A stretch of 64,000 bases of DNA from Cristatella mucedo (lineage: Eukaryota; Bryozoa; Phylactolaemata; Cristatellidae), in assembly GCA_009760855.2 (NCBI GenBank), contig WPIO01000002.1:7275001-7339000 (forward strand), written 5' to 3'. Below are positions 20,896-32,564 of the stretch, piece after piece. A model generated the notes under the pieces. The model saw nothing but the letters and a program-made list of their open reading frames with translations. It searched no databases and had not been told where the DNA came from. A program made the position numbers and the translations under genes. How positions within the stretch are numbered: position 1 is the stretch's first letter; each line of letters begins with the position of its first letter.

Positions 20896-20989
20896 CGAAG
20901 TTGTATGCATGGCTGAGGCAGTCGCTGGGAGGCGTGTCGTGGTAGCAGCTGCTCAATGCACAAAGCTAGTTAGTATGGTTCTTTTTAAG

Positions 20990-21330
20990 TCTGGTGAATA
21001 AGAAGAGATTTGGACAGGTCACTCTGAGAACTAAATTTATTCATAGAACTTGACATATGCTGTACTGCATGAGTGTTAATCGGTTAGTTATAACAATAAC
21101 GATGTTAGCAAGCTTACGGAAAAAAGATAAGTCACACAGACCCAGCAAATCCTGTGAGGACCAGGTGCGTGTTGACTTGCGTGTCAACTTTCGAACACAA
21201 TCACCATCGAGAAAGGGGATGTCGTGATGTCAGTCGGGATATATTTTCAGGCTTAGAACATGCAAATTAAAGGCACGTCTTACATAAGTGAATGTAGGCA
21301 GACTTGACTGTGGAGCTGGTGCGGTCATCT
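20990..21330 (-). mobile_element. LINE-A 3' end, inverted and degraded
   Basis: It carries TCACTCTGAGAACTAAATTT (the tail, reversed), ACGATGTTAGC, and the GGGGATGTCGTGATGTCAGT then TTTTCAGGCTTAGAACATGC block shared with 10,840-10,900 and 13,150-13,210. Confidence 0.5.
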
Positions 21331-22289
21331 TGTGAAATGTTGCTTTGAAACAGACCACCAGCCTTTCGTACGGATGCTGCAGGCGATATGATGGTTGAGC
21401 CCTGTATTGAATGCCCACTAGGTGCGGTTACCGTGGCGTCCGCGACTCTCCGATCCCAGTGACATTGTGCTGCCTTCGTGCACGTTTGCCGCCTGGGTTG
21501 AGAGCCGAACGAGTAGCTAAGCCTACAAAGAAGCCAGCTCTGCCTATGATGGAGAAAGGCCAGCCAACCTGGTCATCCTTACAATAAATTCATGCCAGCC
21601 ACGTGTATGGACATATATCGCTGTCTCTTTCTAACATCTCAGGCTGTGTAGGCGCGAGGCCGAGTGGATAGCGGTCGGTCATCCCCCGAGGGATGCCTAG
21701 CAGACCTCAACCTGTATGAGGCGAAACAGTTTGACGCTTGTCTGAAGGCTTCTGAAAATAAGACCTTCGCACGCACCACGGCTTAACTGGACGTTCTGAG
21801 AAAGAGAGCGCACGAGACAGATGCTAACATGCGCCGCCAACTGAGACCATCTTACGTAGTAAAGTGCGGATACAAGACGTGCAGGTGCTATGTGGATCGT
21901 GCAACGGTCCGGAGAGGGTTCAATATTTCTCTCCGGCAGTGCCCGCAACTAGGCCGGCTGTAGGTAGTTGGAAACGTCCCTCCCATTAAGTAGCGCCGGG
22001 TTGTCAGTATACTCCCGGTTAAAGACCGATTCTCAAAGCACGCTTGCGATTACACATGTTTACTTAATCTAAATTGAATGCGTAATATTGAGAGTCTTCG
22101 AGGCTTTGCGAAAATACCTGATAAATACAAATGAATACATGCACTTACTTTCATTCTTGCTCGTTTTTCATATAGTCGGGTACGTGTTTGTGGTTATGTG
22201 GGTCGGATCAGAATTAGGCTTAAGTGCAAAGCATATAAAACTTGTACTTCATGCTCTCAGTCACACCCTAGGTGCAGCCTCAGTAGCGA
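21331..22289. other. No recognisable gene
   Basis: A tRNA-like phrase near 21,650 (GGCGCGAGGCCGAGTGG) may be a SINE head, but no matching tail or B box is clear nearby. No protein domain was seen. Confidence 0.4.
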
Positions 22290-22585
22290 AGACACAATGA
22301 CGGGACTCACAGCTGCATGCGTCCATTTATCGCAGCGTTTAGTAGGTCCATGCGATTCGTCCTTTGCTTGCTTACGCGTACTGACACCGTGCATGCTGCT
22401 ACTAACAGTATTTGCAGTTTGACCCTGTGCACGTCACTTGTGTAACGATGTTACGCTTTTCGACATTGAACATGCTGCCACTAACCATTCGATCATGCAT
22501 CCTTTACAGCATATGTAAATTGCCTAGAAAGAGATCAAGTTCTCGATTTGCTACGCAAATATAAATGTATTATTGTTATAATTAT
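22290..22585 (+). mobile_element. LINE-A 3' UTR fragment
   Basis: It shares TTTAGTAGGTCCATGCGATT, the repeated CATGCTG(C/A)(C/T)AC blocks and CACTAACCATTCGATCATGC with the copies at 14,820-15,000 and 27,620-27,780. It ends GCCTAGAAAGAGATCAAGTT before a degenerate TTATTG tail. No coding part remains. Confidence 0.65.
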
Positions 22586-23221
22586 AAACCGGAAACGGCT
22601 CTTCTTGAGCAAAGGTCTTTACAGAAATTCAACCGATTTCATTAGCTCTTTCAACACTTCATAGCAAAGTCAAACGGCTGCACTGTGGGGTGAAAGTAAA
22701 AGAGCTCATTCGCCCAAGCGGTTCAAATCATATTGCACGCCACGTGCCTCAAATCTGCTACCCCCGAAAAGTCAGGCGCCATTTCTATTGGCACTCATTT
22801 TTCATGGGGTGTTGCAATCTATTTACTCTCGGCAGAGCTTGCACAAATCCAATAAGCTACGTAAGAACCTGAAAAAAGATTAAGCGCAAGGCTGCCTCCA
22901 TTTATAGCTGACTGAGAAGTCATACTAATTGTACTTACTAAACATAATATTGAATTCCATACGGTGACTTAACACCGACTTGGAGTACTGCGGCAAAAAA
23001 GGCCTTCCTTCAGCGATTTCTCTAAGCTCTTACGTGTGCAGAGCAGTGCTATCGCCCGGGTTGTCGCTGCAGTAGCACCCTCGCTGCATCGCACGAACGA
23101 GTGCTGATTTTATTAGTTGATCGCTTACTTTCGTTCGACTACGTCCGAAAGAAAAAAGTAAGAGCAACGTCCGAAGGAGGCCCGCGAAGCTTTTGTGACG
23201 TAGTGAGTCCTCACTCGCTCG
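22586..23221. other. No recognisable gene; upstream of the GC-rich frame
   Basis: No domain or clear core promoter was seen. GC content rises from about 23,150 onward, in the manner of a CpG-rich promoter or exon. Confidence 0.35.
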
Positions 23222-23920
23222 ATGGAACGCGAGATCAGAGAGCTCGACCACCGCAGAGCGTCCGCAGAGCGCGAACTCTCCGCTCTCGGCCGTCGCATCC
23301 TGTCCGCGGACGAGACATTTTCGAATGACTTGCGCACTACCAAGCGCCAGAGCGGCGTCGCGGCCGCCGGGAACTTGCTGGCGGCGAACCCAGCGGCGTA
23401 CGCCGCACTGGCGCGGTCGGCTCGCTCCCTGCCAGAGCGTCTGCTGCAGCTGGCCGAGCGCACGAACGATCGCGATCGCGCCGCCGCCGCCGGCTGCGAA
23501 AGCCGAATGCCCGAGATCGACGACGCTCTGCGTCGCGGCGTGGCGGCCTGGTGGAGCGACGGCTGCGAGAGCGACGAGATCACGCTCGAACGCCTGGCCG
23601 AGCCGCCGGCCGGCGGCGCGACTTCGCCGCCGGCTGCCGTCTCAGACCGCGCGGCGCCGATCGCCGAAAGCGGCACCGCTTCTGTACTAGCGGCGCTTTT
23701 AGGAGTCGACTTGGAGAGCTTGGAGCTGCTCCGAGCCATCTGTCGCCTGTGCTGCGACGGAGCGCCGCCGCCGCTGCCGCCACGCTCGCGCTCCGGCCAA
23801 TCGACGGAGGCCAGCGACAGCGAGGCGCTGCAGCGTTTCGCTGGCGATTTGGAAGCGGCCGCGACGGAGGGCCTTCGCCAGGCCGTCGACATTCTAGCAC
23901 TGTCTGCGCGAGAACCGTAA
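23222..23920 (+). CDS. Possible single-exon gene, unknown function (232 codons)
   Basis: An uninterrupted frame from ATG (context CGCTCGATGG) to TAA in strongly CpG-rich DNA. The first 45 residues are charged (MEREIRELDHRRASAERELS) and could form a short coiled coil. The middle is Ala-rich and helical, a Pro/Ala-rich linker (AEPPAGGATSPPAA) follows, and the C-terminal third contains LAALLGVDLESLELLRAICR, which looks like an amphipathic helix pair. I recognise no family. The opposite strand is also open for 331 codons (23,125-24,120), but that product is a low-complexity Ser/Arg/Ala string, as expected when GC-rich DNA lacks stops. The plus frame is the likelier coding strand. It could also be one exon of a larger gene. 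Confidence 0.45.
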   Translation: MEREIRELDHRRASAERELSALGRRILSADETFSNDLRTTKRQSGVAAAGNLLAANPAAYAALARSARSLPERLLQLAERTNDRDRAAAAGCESRMPEIDDALRRGVAAWWSDGCESDEITLERLAEPPAGGATSPPAAVSDRAAPIAESGTASVLAALLGVDLESLELLRAICRLCCDGAPPPLPPRSRSGQSTEASDSEALQRFAGDLEAAATEGLRQAVDILALSAREP

Positions 23921-24120
23921 AGCGGACCGGCGCTGTCGCCCGCTGCGCGTAGTCGTGCGGGATTTCCTTCTCGACGGGCAATGGTCAGCTCTTTTTCGTC
24001 CATAAAAACCTCCGCCAGCGGCGCACGCCGGCCTCTGCTCGCTCGCCGCCCGCGGCCGCTGCAGCTGCCGCGGCTCGGCGCGCCTGTCCGTCCTGTGGTC
24101 CGCCCAGTCTGCGCTGCCAA

Positions 24121-25378
24121 GGGCGCTATTAGGCTCAGCGTCTGTGACTTATCCAGCCGGCGCTACGGTGAGCACTACGTCAGCCCTAAGGTTTCTGACA
24201 GACGCGAGCTCGTGGCAGCAGAAAGAGGCGACGCAGTTGTTTAGACTTGAGGCGATTCTCAGGCGACTCTCACTTAGAGCTTCGGTGGAGAGTCGACAGT
24301 TATCCTCTTCGACTAATGAACGAATGCTCGCTTTGAGCAGCTTGTTGTTTCTGCGAGTAATCCATTCGATAACATCCGAAGGTGCACGCGTTGCCATCGG
24401 CAGACCGCGAAGCAGCCCCACCCTCATCAGCAATTATTGCCGGAGAACATTCGAGAGCGTTGCGATAGCTCAAGATCGGCTAGACTCAGCGTTCCTTGTG
24501 AAACAGTCCGAAGATAAGGACGCTCGTTTGCGATCGGATCATTCATACAAATTAGCTCTTCCCAACTTGAAAATTCCTCCAGAATGTTGCCGCTCCCTAG
24601 CCGTTGCGATCTCTATATTATAGATGCATACAAAAATGTCATTAAGGTTTTGCCGCTGCCTAGCCGTTGCGATCTCAATAGATTCTTACAAAAATGTCAT
24701 TAAGGTCAGCTATCGCGAATTCTTACAAAAGATGGGGACCAAACTAGATTCAGCTGAAGGATGGCGGGTGTCGCGTTTTAGATGTCACGCTGAACGACTT
24801 GGAGTGTAATTTTTAAAACTGGCTGCCGGAAAAATGAAACGCAAGATATACGATGTAATTTTACCAGAAAGCTGTGTTAACTATCCAAACAGAGGCTGTG
24901 GGAGTGATTTCAATCGATACGGATTTAATTTATTGAGTAAAACAAGGCTATTTGCGAAAGCTGGCTCCTCGGTGAGAGACAAAAATCAGGCGACCTAACC
25001 GTTGGTATCACAAGTGCCTTGACCCCAATCTGACGGTATAATGGCAGCGGAGAAGTTGTCAAAAGTCAAAACTTACTACAGATACCTGCGACGCGACACG
25101 AAAGAATGCTACAACAGACAGATTAAGACAGCCCTATTGATCGTTAGTAGTGGTTCCTCAATCACAACCCACAGGAGCCGGATATATAGTACTTAATAAC
25201 TTGTCAGCTGCCCTTTAAGCTTCTAGCCAGGCAGCTGTGCTGTGGCCTTCGAGCTAATGAGTTGTGTGATACTGTTGGTGTGATGGAAATCCGACTGACG
25301 AAGTGTTATGTGCAGCACCAGAAATAGAAAATCTAGGAAGAGTTATATCTTAATCTATGGCTGGATAGTATAAAACTC

Positions 25379-25383
<5 letters not shown>
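24121..25383. other. No recognisable gene
   Basis: Open frames here are short and lack domains. A local tandem duplication lies at 24,587-24,706 and is listed separately. Confidence 0.4.
24587..24706. repeat. Two-copy tandem duplication, about 60-bp unit
   Basis: Both copies share the CCTAGCCGTTGCGATCTC core and the ACAAAAATGTCATTAAGGT end, and differ by a few bases and a small gap in the middle. The first copy spans about 24,587-24,648 and the second about 24,650-24,706. Confidence 0.8.
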
Positions 25384-25430
<47 letters not shown>

Positions 25431-25495
25431 ATATATATATGCTATATTATACCATACATATCTTATATATATATACATATATATATATAATCATA
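25384..25495. repeat. AT microsatellite
   Basis: Runs of alternating A and T with short breaks (GTCATATATATATGCTATATT, ATACATATCTTATA). Together they make about 110 bp. Confidence 0.95.
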
Positions 25496-25603
25496 TATGG
25501 AATAGGTAGAGAGTTGTGCCCTAGCATTCTATCCAGGAGTGAGTTTCACTCTAAACCTTGAGTCAAGCAGTTGAGGGTGCCCTGGTTGTCATACGATTTG
25601 TGT

Positions 25604-25606
<3 letters not shown>

Positions 25607-25654
<48 letters not shown>

Positions 25655-25662
25655 CGCGCGTG
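25607..25662. repeat. GT microsatellite passing into GC alternation
   Basis: A (GT)n run is followed by GCGCGCGCGCGCG and then TG. Alternating purine-pyrimidine sequence of this kind favours Z-DNA. There is no coding content. Confidence 0.9.
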
Positions 25663-26835
25663 TTTATTTACGCTACAGCTGATGCTATACGGATGTAACC
25701 CCCTCCTGTGGCTGTCGATTATAATACTGTAGGCTATGGACTATAGGATGTGGATCTTAGAATAGGGACTTAAGGATTTGGACTAATTATTTTAAGGTAC
25801 GTGAGCTCTTCGTTGCCGCCGTGTTCCGCTTAGGCAGCTACTCGTCGTGGCTCATCGCGTGGGCTTGTTATTTTACGCTAAGGGCACAGTTGCATGCTGC
25901 CATCCGTATTCTGCTACCGTCGCCAAGCCTGCGGGCCAGCCCACACGCGACTCGTTAGCTGCGCTCCGAGGAACCGGCTGCACCGACGTTAGTCGCGCGT
26001 CAGCTGGGAGTAGCGCCGCCGCGTGCGCTGCGAGCGCTTGCGACGGCCTCAGGACTTGAAGGTTAGGAGCCGCCGCGTTCGTAGCAACACGAGCGCTAGT
26101 CTGCAGAGCAGGCGTAAACGCGGAAACAGCGTTAACCCGGAGCGAAGCCGGCGAAGCGCTTTCGAGTTTCTGCGGCGAGAAGCAGACTAATCTAATGCTG
26201 TACGCTAGGTCAAAGGCCAACGGCGCCGTCGTTTCTCACCCCGTCCCGCTTTGCTCTGTTACCGCTGCCATTGTGTGCAGCGGCTATGAAACTCTTTTCA
26301 CGAAGTACAGCAGTAAGGCTAAAAGACCCGTCAAAGTGGGTAGTTCTTCAAAGTTCCACGCGGACCCCCGCAGTCCATCCAGTTCTGCCCGTGCGATATA
26401 TATTCCGCTATTCCATCTAGATTCTTGTTCCCAATTGGTAAGTAGTCTGTGTGAAGCACTCCTAATACTATAAAGTGACAATTTCTTCAAGCTCTACTTT
26501 TACAGTGACGAGCGAGACGCCACTGTGTTCGAATTTCTAATGATTTAACGGCGCCTCTACAGCAGACTGTCTGTTCTTTTCTCAAATTCCCCCCCAAAGG
26601 CGAGCAATATCATTTATCACTGTGCGCTATTTTTTATGCATATAACTCTGATATGCTTACAAGCTGATACTTGAGGAATAGAGCCATGAATTGTGTTGTA
26701 CCGGGACTTTGGCAGGAGCCGACTGACGACTCTCACGCAACTGCTACTGCTGCATGGTAGACCCTCCAAAACGGAACTTGCAAAAGCGCTCCCTCCATCA
26801 AGGATCCACAAAGTCGCCCATGCTTTTAGGCCAAA
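25663..26835. other. No recognisable gene; CpG-richer patch at 25,830-26,250
   Basis: The minus strand is open at 25,873-26,220 (115 codons, Ala/Ser-rich) and the plus strand at 25,847-26,059. Neither shows a domain. The patch could be a promoter or an untranslated first exon, but nothing visible decides it. Confidence 0.35.
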
Positions 26836-27114
26836 ATGCCATACTACCCAGAGCTCCCCGTCTCCACTCCGCTGAAGAGGTATCAGCCATCTTCAGAGAA
26901 GACCTGCAAGTCGGACAGCTTGGAAGATATAGCAGACTTGAATTTCAGATTCTCAGATGCTGCTGAAGCAAGACCACCATACTTCCCCAACCAGAAAGGC
27001 ATCTACAATCCGACCGGAAGCTTTAGTCTGACCAAGTCCGATGCTGAGTGTCTGAAATCTCGGCTCAGCAAGAAAAAATTGCTGGATGAAATTTTGAAAG
27101 TAGTGGATCGGTAA
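26836..27114 (+). CDS. Possible small gene or exon, 92 codons, unknown
   Basis: The frame runs from ATG (context CAAAATGCC) to TAA. The product starts MPYYPELPVSTPLKRYQP and continues with a Ser/Asp/Glu-rich segment, then ARPPYFPNQKGIYNPTGSFS and a basic helical C-terminus (LKSRLSKKKLLDEILKVV). Balanced composition and a mix of Pro/Tyr-rich and helical parts make it more protein-like than the other short frames in the window. I do not recognise the family. A CTTTTAG acceptor-like site lies directly before it, so it may be a terminal exon. It has no domain or signal peptide. Confidence 0.4.
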   Translation: MPYYPELPVSTPLKRYQPSSEKTCKSDSLEDIADLNFRFSDAAEARPPYFPNQKGIYNPTGSFSLTKSDAECLKSRLSKKKLLDEILKVVDR

Positions 27115-27327
27115 AAATGTCACCAGCCATTTCTCCCAAATTCATGTATAGGCATGATGTGCTGTGCTTGTGCAGCTATGTGACCGATCTATCTATTCGA
27201 AGCTACAGGACTCGCCTTTAACCCGAGTGAACGGCGCCTATTTGTTACACGGGTCATCCAAGAGTCTCAAAGCCGTGCTGTTTCGTAGTGAGAACAAGTA
27301 CCCGTCTCTTCCCACGACTCACTCTTT

Positions 27328-27865
27328 GTGCCTCGAAGGGATTACGACTGGGTCATGATGCTCACTTTCAGGCCCATTCATTCTTTGGCTCCAGCCTACC
27401 TACCAGATCTACTCCCCCATCAAGCTAAGCACCGTACCACCCGATTTTTGGAATCTAGTTGTTTACCTATACCTCGTACAAATCACAAATCCTTTGGAGA
27501 CCGTGCTTTTACTTTGTCTGCTCTCAAAGCTTGGAACTCACATCTGACTAGCGTCGCGACATCTCCTGCATTGACCACATTTAAAAATAAACTAAAAACG
27601 CATCTATTTGTCACAACATTTAGTGGGTCCCTGTGATTTGTCCTTTATGTGCTTATGCATGCTGACACTGTGGATGCTGCCACTGATCAAACTTGCATGC
27701 TGACCCGGTGCACGTCACCGCCAACCATGTTATTCGATTTGTTTATTGAGCATGCTACCACTAACCATTCGATCGTGCTTCCTTTGTAGCAAATTTAAAG
27801 TGCCTAGAAAGAGATTGAGTTCTTTGAGGGCTCTATACCAAATGTATTATTTTTATTATTATGTG
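27328..27865 (+). mobile_element. LINE-A 3' end with C-terminal coding part
   Basis: It encodes TFRPIHSLAPAYLPDLLPHQ and then NHKSFGDRAFTLSALKAWNS and FKNKLKTHLF, followed by the 3' UTR (TTTAGTGGGTCCCTGTGATT, GCATGCTGACACTG) and the tail GAAAGAGATTGAGTTCTTTG with ATTATTTTTATTATTAT. It is 5'-truncated and closely resembles the end of the 13,840-15,066 copy. Confidence 0.8.
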
Positions 27866-30199
27866 GCTGAGTGCCTCAAAGTATTGCGGCTATGCCTGGC
27901 AGGACATCGGAGTAATCTCAATGATGTCTTTACTAATTGGTCCCAAAGGCGATTTTACTGTGTTTCCAAATTTTCTTCTCTAATGGGCAGCCGGAAAACC
28001 AAACCTCACTATCACAAAAGGGATTAGCTAGCAGTAGCATATGGAGTTCTTTCTAGGGAAAAGACAGCATTGAGTGGGAGCTGTTGGCCCGGAAGGTGCT
28101 GATGCCACCGCTGCACATCGACCAATTTGTCGCCGTTCCAGAAATGAGTCCGCACCTTCTTTTGGTACCTCCAAAATTTACTTACACAGCTGTGAGGGGT
28201 GGAGTAGAGGTTAAAACTCGTATCTTGGTCGGACGAAAGATCGTGATCATGATCAAAATCGTGGAGTGCGACACGAGTTTTTGAAGCTGCGGAACAGGAC
28301 GGAGAAGGGGAGGGCCTTGGAACGGTTTCGCGGCACTGCTTCACGGCATTCTGGGAGATCACAGGGCTGAAAACTAAGAACAGCTGGTTCACACACTCAT
28401 AAGAAACTATGCCAAAATGTGATGCAGAATTTCCCTCCAAGTCCACGACTTTGGTCCTCACATTGAAATTTTCGAGAAGAACGAGTGAGTTTGTTCAGAG
28501 GAGCGAGACAAGCGCTTTCCCAGGAAGTAAAGTAACTTGAATGTCTTTACCAAAGTCATTGCTTTGTAAGCATGATGGGGCAATTTTTGTACGCTTCTTC
28601 AAGAGCGTGTGACTTGCCCCATAACTGCACATATAAAACGTATACTCCTTTCTGCACAAGTTGAGCATTCATTTTTATAAGACTTTGGGGTAAGTACGCG
28701 TTAGTTTTGAATCGTTTGGTTTCTTTCTGACTAAGTGTGCAGCACAAGATGCAGATTTTTTGGTTTTCTCACTTACTAATCAAGTTAAACTATACAAACA
28801 AGTACTATATTTATGGTCCTTGAACTATAGCCGAGCAAGTATGCTATAAATCTACATCAGTTTGAATGCGAGTGAATGAGTCAGTCCCGTCCCTAAACGC
28901 TAGTCACGGGCCTCAAGCCTACGGCAAGGCCTTTTTATATTTATAGCACTATTTCGACAGCGCAATAATGACGAGCGCCATTTTATGTCAAAGAAGGGCA
29001 AACAATTTATTCTGTCAATCAGCTCGCTACTTTCTGATGTATTTACAAGCTGCGGAGATATCTCCTAGTGAAAACGACAAAAATGAAGTACCGGGCAGGG
29101 CCAGTCAGTCTTATCGACCTTAGCGACGTCTCCCGGTCGGCGACTACTAGCGGCTAATCCTTCGTGCAGCAACGCGGCTATGTAACCGGTCTCTGATTTT
29201 CAATAGAATTACCCGGCGAGAATCTCGATTAGACGCTGTTTCCACGACGTTTACGGGGCGGACTGATGCTTCCACACACGGGGAACTTAGGGAGGAATGG
29301 TTGTTCGAGATCACTCGGCTGGTCAAAACTCTGCGGTGAGCGCTAAGTACTTTTCGGCTAAGATCTGCGAAGCAAATCCGAGAAAGTAAGCTATTCATCA
29401 AATGCTATCGTCATTTTAGTTGTAAATGTGAATTGTCCAAAGTCCTGACGTACTCACTCACTTATGCTGGTTAATGTCTGGGGTCACTAATATTGTTGAC
29501 ATTGCACATTGAAATGTGCATTCAGTTTTTTGAACTACTGTATTATCCAAGGAGCTTCAAAAAAAGTTTCGAATCCAGTTTTTAGTTTTCCTTCTCTTTA
29601 AACTGATTTTAAACATTAAGAAAGAACTGGAAGATTTTCCTTAGAAGGACTGGCTCATTTGCCACGATACCTGACACTCGTGCCGTGGCCTTCCCAATGA
29701 ACAGTCAAAGGTCCTCAGGACTTGTTTTACCTATATAGGCTAATAATCTATAGGGCAGAAAGCATATCTTTTTATTCGAAGTAGCAGTTGGTCAGCTGCA
29801 CTTTGGGCTTCAAATGTGCTAGCTGCACGCTATGGGTGTTGCTGCCCAAACGAGCCCTTATGTGGCCAAGGAATTGACCCTTCAAAAATTAACAACTTGT
29901 CATATTAAGGTGCTCTCGATCGCTGCAGTGCTACGCTCCCGTCGGCAAACCTGTGTGTGTGTGTCGAAGCAGCAATAGCTACTGCTTAGCCTTGCTTGTT
30001 AGAGGCACCAGCTCCACCGGCATTGTACAGCATTGTACAGCAGACCAGCCGCCTGTCAAGTTGGACAAGGTCAAGGTCTTTTGTTTCGCCCTTTGCTCTC
30101 CGCGCATGTATCGCGCCGAACCTCCCGGAAAATTTATTCGGGGTCCACGGCATTGCTCTATGCTGACGATTTCGCGATGCAATTTTGAATAAAAATAAC
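27866..30199. other. No recognisable gene
   Basis: The largest frames (minus 28,024-28,461, 145 codons; plus 28,084-28,284; minus 29,147-29,401) overlap on opposite strands or lack domains. No repeat family could be assigned. The segment at 28,300-28,330 is purine-rich. Confidence 0.4.
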
Positions 30200-30340
30200 C
30201 ATAATTCGTTTGTATAGTGCCCTAAGAGAACTTAATCACTATTCAGGCGCTTTAAATATGCCTCGGGGCTCGAGCCCACGACCAAAGCCGAACATTGGTC
30301 GTGGTGAGCACCTTAACCACTTGAACAAACCAGCTCGGCG
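30200..30340 (-). mobile_element. SINE-A, inverted copy
   Basis: In plus orientation it reads TATAGTGCCCTAAGAGAACT, TAATCACTATTCAGGCGCTT, then GGGGCTCGAGCCCACGACC (the B box, reversed) and GAGCACCTTAACCACTTGAA. It is the same family as 19,771-19,913. Confidence 0.72.
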
Positions 30341-31004
30341 TTTCTTAATTTAAGCCAGCGGAATCCGCTGCAGCGACTGAAAAGCTGAATGCTTGCTCCG
30401 GATCATGGATGTCAGTAGATTTCCTGAAAACAAAGCAATGATAACAATCAAACTCTAATCCTTTGAGCACTTCGAGCGTGCCGCTGCATTAAGAGACTTT
30501 GGCCTTCTAATTGGCGATGCTGTTGTGCAATCTTTACCACGTGTTCGTAGTTTATGTGTACCCTTCGACAGCATCTTAAAGTTTGACAGGTTTACTAAAA
30601 AGACAGCTTCCCACTGCCAGCCATCACGTTCAATCCCTGTCAAAAAGATTAGAGACACCAGCCACGGCGGCTTGCACAAAATCCAGATAACTTCCTGTTT
30701 CTGTCTAGGCTTGCTTAATAAGTAGAAAATATTTCTATTGAACCCAAATATAACTCAATAGAATAGAATATAATAAAATAGAATAGAACTCAATAGAACC
30801 CAGGCGCTTCTCGCAAGCCGTAGATCTCGTTTCCTCAACCTCTTGGTCGTCCAAGTCGAGCACCTTAACTATGGGCCAAACCAGGACGATTGCCACTCCG
30901 TTTTGGCCGAGCTACCAAAAAAAGAGCCATTCTTGTCTCCCCCAGCTGGAAGCCATGAATATTGCTACGGGGTTACGTCAGCAGATCCCGGTAGGCTGAA
31001 CGCA
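30341..31004. other. No recognisable gene; short TAGAA-type repeat
   Basis: A degenerate AATAGAA/ACTCAATAGAA repeat spans about 30,745-30,800. The rest shows only short frames without domains. Confidence 0.45.
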
Positions 31005-31300
31005 CGCGTTTCCTTTCAGCTGAAAGAGCTGCGTTGGCTTCCGGTCGATTGACGAATTCAGAGCAAAATCGCCACTCCGACCCACCAGACGCGCCATGGC
31101 ACATCCTTTCCAGCCACCCTGAGCTGCTACTTCCACGCTACTCACTTCCTCAGCTGCCCTCCTGACTGAGCCACACCTCTCACTTTCTCTTTGTCGCGTG
31201 AGTTGACGTCTGTTGGCTACCGTATGCGTAGCGAAAGCCGCTTAGGCTTTCAGTGCACTCTCTGGAAAACTCTCGCGCTCAACACCCATTAGTCATAGTG
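31005..31300 (+). mobile_element. LINE-B fragment
   Basis: It encodes FQLKELRWLPVD (the LHWLPV block of L2/CR1-like LINEs), followed after a gap in the family sequence by the LINE-B 3' end (TGCTACTTCCACGCTACTCA, CTCACTTTCTCTTTGTCGCG, TTGGCTACCG). The C-terminal GDRSF block is missing, so it is internally deleted. Confidence 0.65.
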
Positions 31301-31639
31301 AAGTTACAGAGCGGAGATATATTAAATTACTATAATCTGTTTAGAAAGTATATTAACTCTTATAATATGTTCTATATTATGTCTGAAGCTCGGTTAGCTT
31401 GGAACTCTTTCCCAGAAAGCTCGAAAATTGAGTCCGACTGAAGCTGAAGTAGAATTGGGTTCCGGTATACGATAAAATCAACCAGATAAATTTACTCAAA
31501 CCTAGTCTAACTTGGAAATGAGAAAACCTCACCCTAAAAGTGGCGCAGCCAGCATATCTTACGTTGCATCTGCACGATATCCGGGTGCTCCGTTCCAAAT
31601 TGACATATGAGACGAGCGCGTCAGCTCCACTGTCAGGTC

Positions 31640-31740
31640 TGCCTACTGTCTGCTACGCTACATTGCAACCATTCAAGCCTGCTTGCACAAGGATGCCGCA
31701 TCCGAGCTGGTCTACGCATTTGTATCCAAATGAGTTACAG
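31640..31740 (+). mobile_element. LINE RT thumb scrap
   Basis: One frame reads IQACLHKDAASELVYAFVS, matching the L2/CR1 pattern PYL..DAAEKLVHAFVTS. It is only about 100 bp. Confidence 0.5.
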
Positions 31741-32564
31741 CAGCCAAGGGTGGCTGCAACGTAATAAGGCCAGCCAGGGTTCGCCGGATACGCCGCTCCT
31801 GACATTTGACGCCTGGCGCGGCAGCCCTCTGCTCATTCTGGGTATTCGGATCTTGGACGTTGGTCGACCGAGACGCAGCAGCTGTGCGTCCGCTGCAGTG
31901 CGTCCGCCGCCGCAGCATCCACACCCCGAAGGATGGACGGCCGGCGTTCCTCGACCATGCCAGCAAGCGCGGACGAGGCCACGATGGCCCACAGCCCGAG
32001 CGTGGCTAGAGGAGATGTAAGCACGCTCGCTGTTAGGACTTGTATATTCTTTGTCGCTCCCCTGTGTCGTGTCGTTCGTAGCCTTCTCCCCTCGCGTTAA
32101 TTCGGAACGCAAATTCGGAGCCCTCGGCGAGCTGAGCTGAGCCGCGCTAGTGAGTTTCCGATCACTGTCTGACCAATTCGTCGCGTTCTTGTACTTGTGA
32201 GATTGCAGCCCCGCCTTCACGATAGCTCCGGTCCGAGAGTGGGAACCTCCCGGGCTTTGGGAAAGCTGGTTCGTTGCTTCCCTGCGCCTCCTGATGTACG
32301 TAGGGCCCTGGTAAATAGTACTGTTCAGTTCCCCTGTTGTTGTTCGAGCTTGCGATTCTGTAACAGCGAGGTTTAATCAAACTGCCGCTCATCTCGCCCC
32401 TACTGCAGCGACAGAGACGTGGCAACGGGCGGCGTAGCTGGAATGGGGTCGTGGTCGGGCTGGAAGTAATCTACCCTCCATAGTCTCGGGTAGACATTTA
32501 AGGCATCTCATCTCGACTACCTAATGTAATACCTAATGCAATACCTCATGTAATACCTAATGCA
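31741..32564. other. No recognisable gene; CpG-rich patch
   Basis: Both strands are open around 31,735-32,220. The products are Arg/Ala/Pro-rich with no domain, which is typical of GC-rich non-coding DNA. Short near-repeats of TAATACCTAATGCA occur at 32,520-32,565. Confidence 0.35.
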
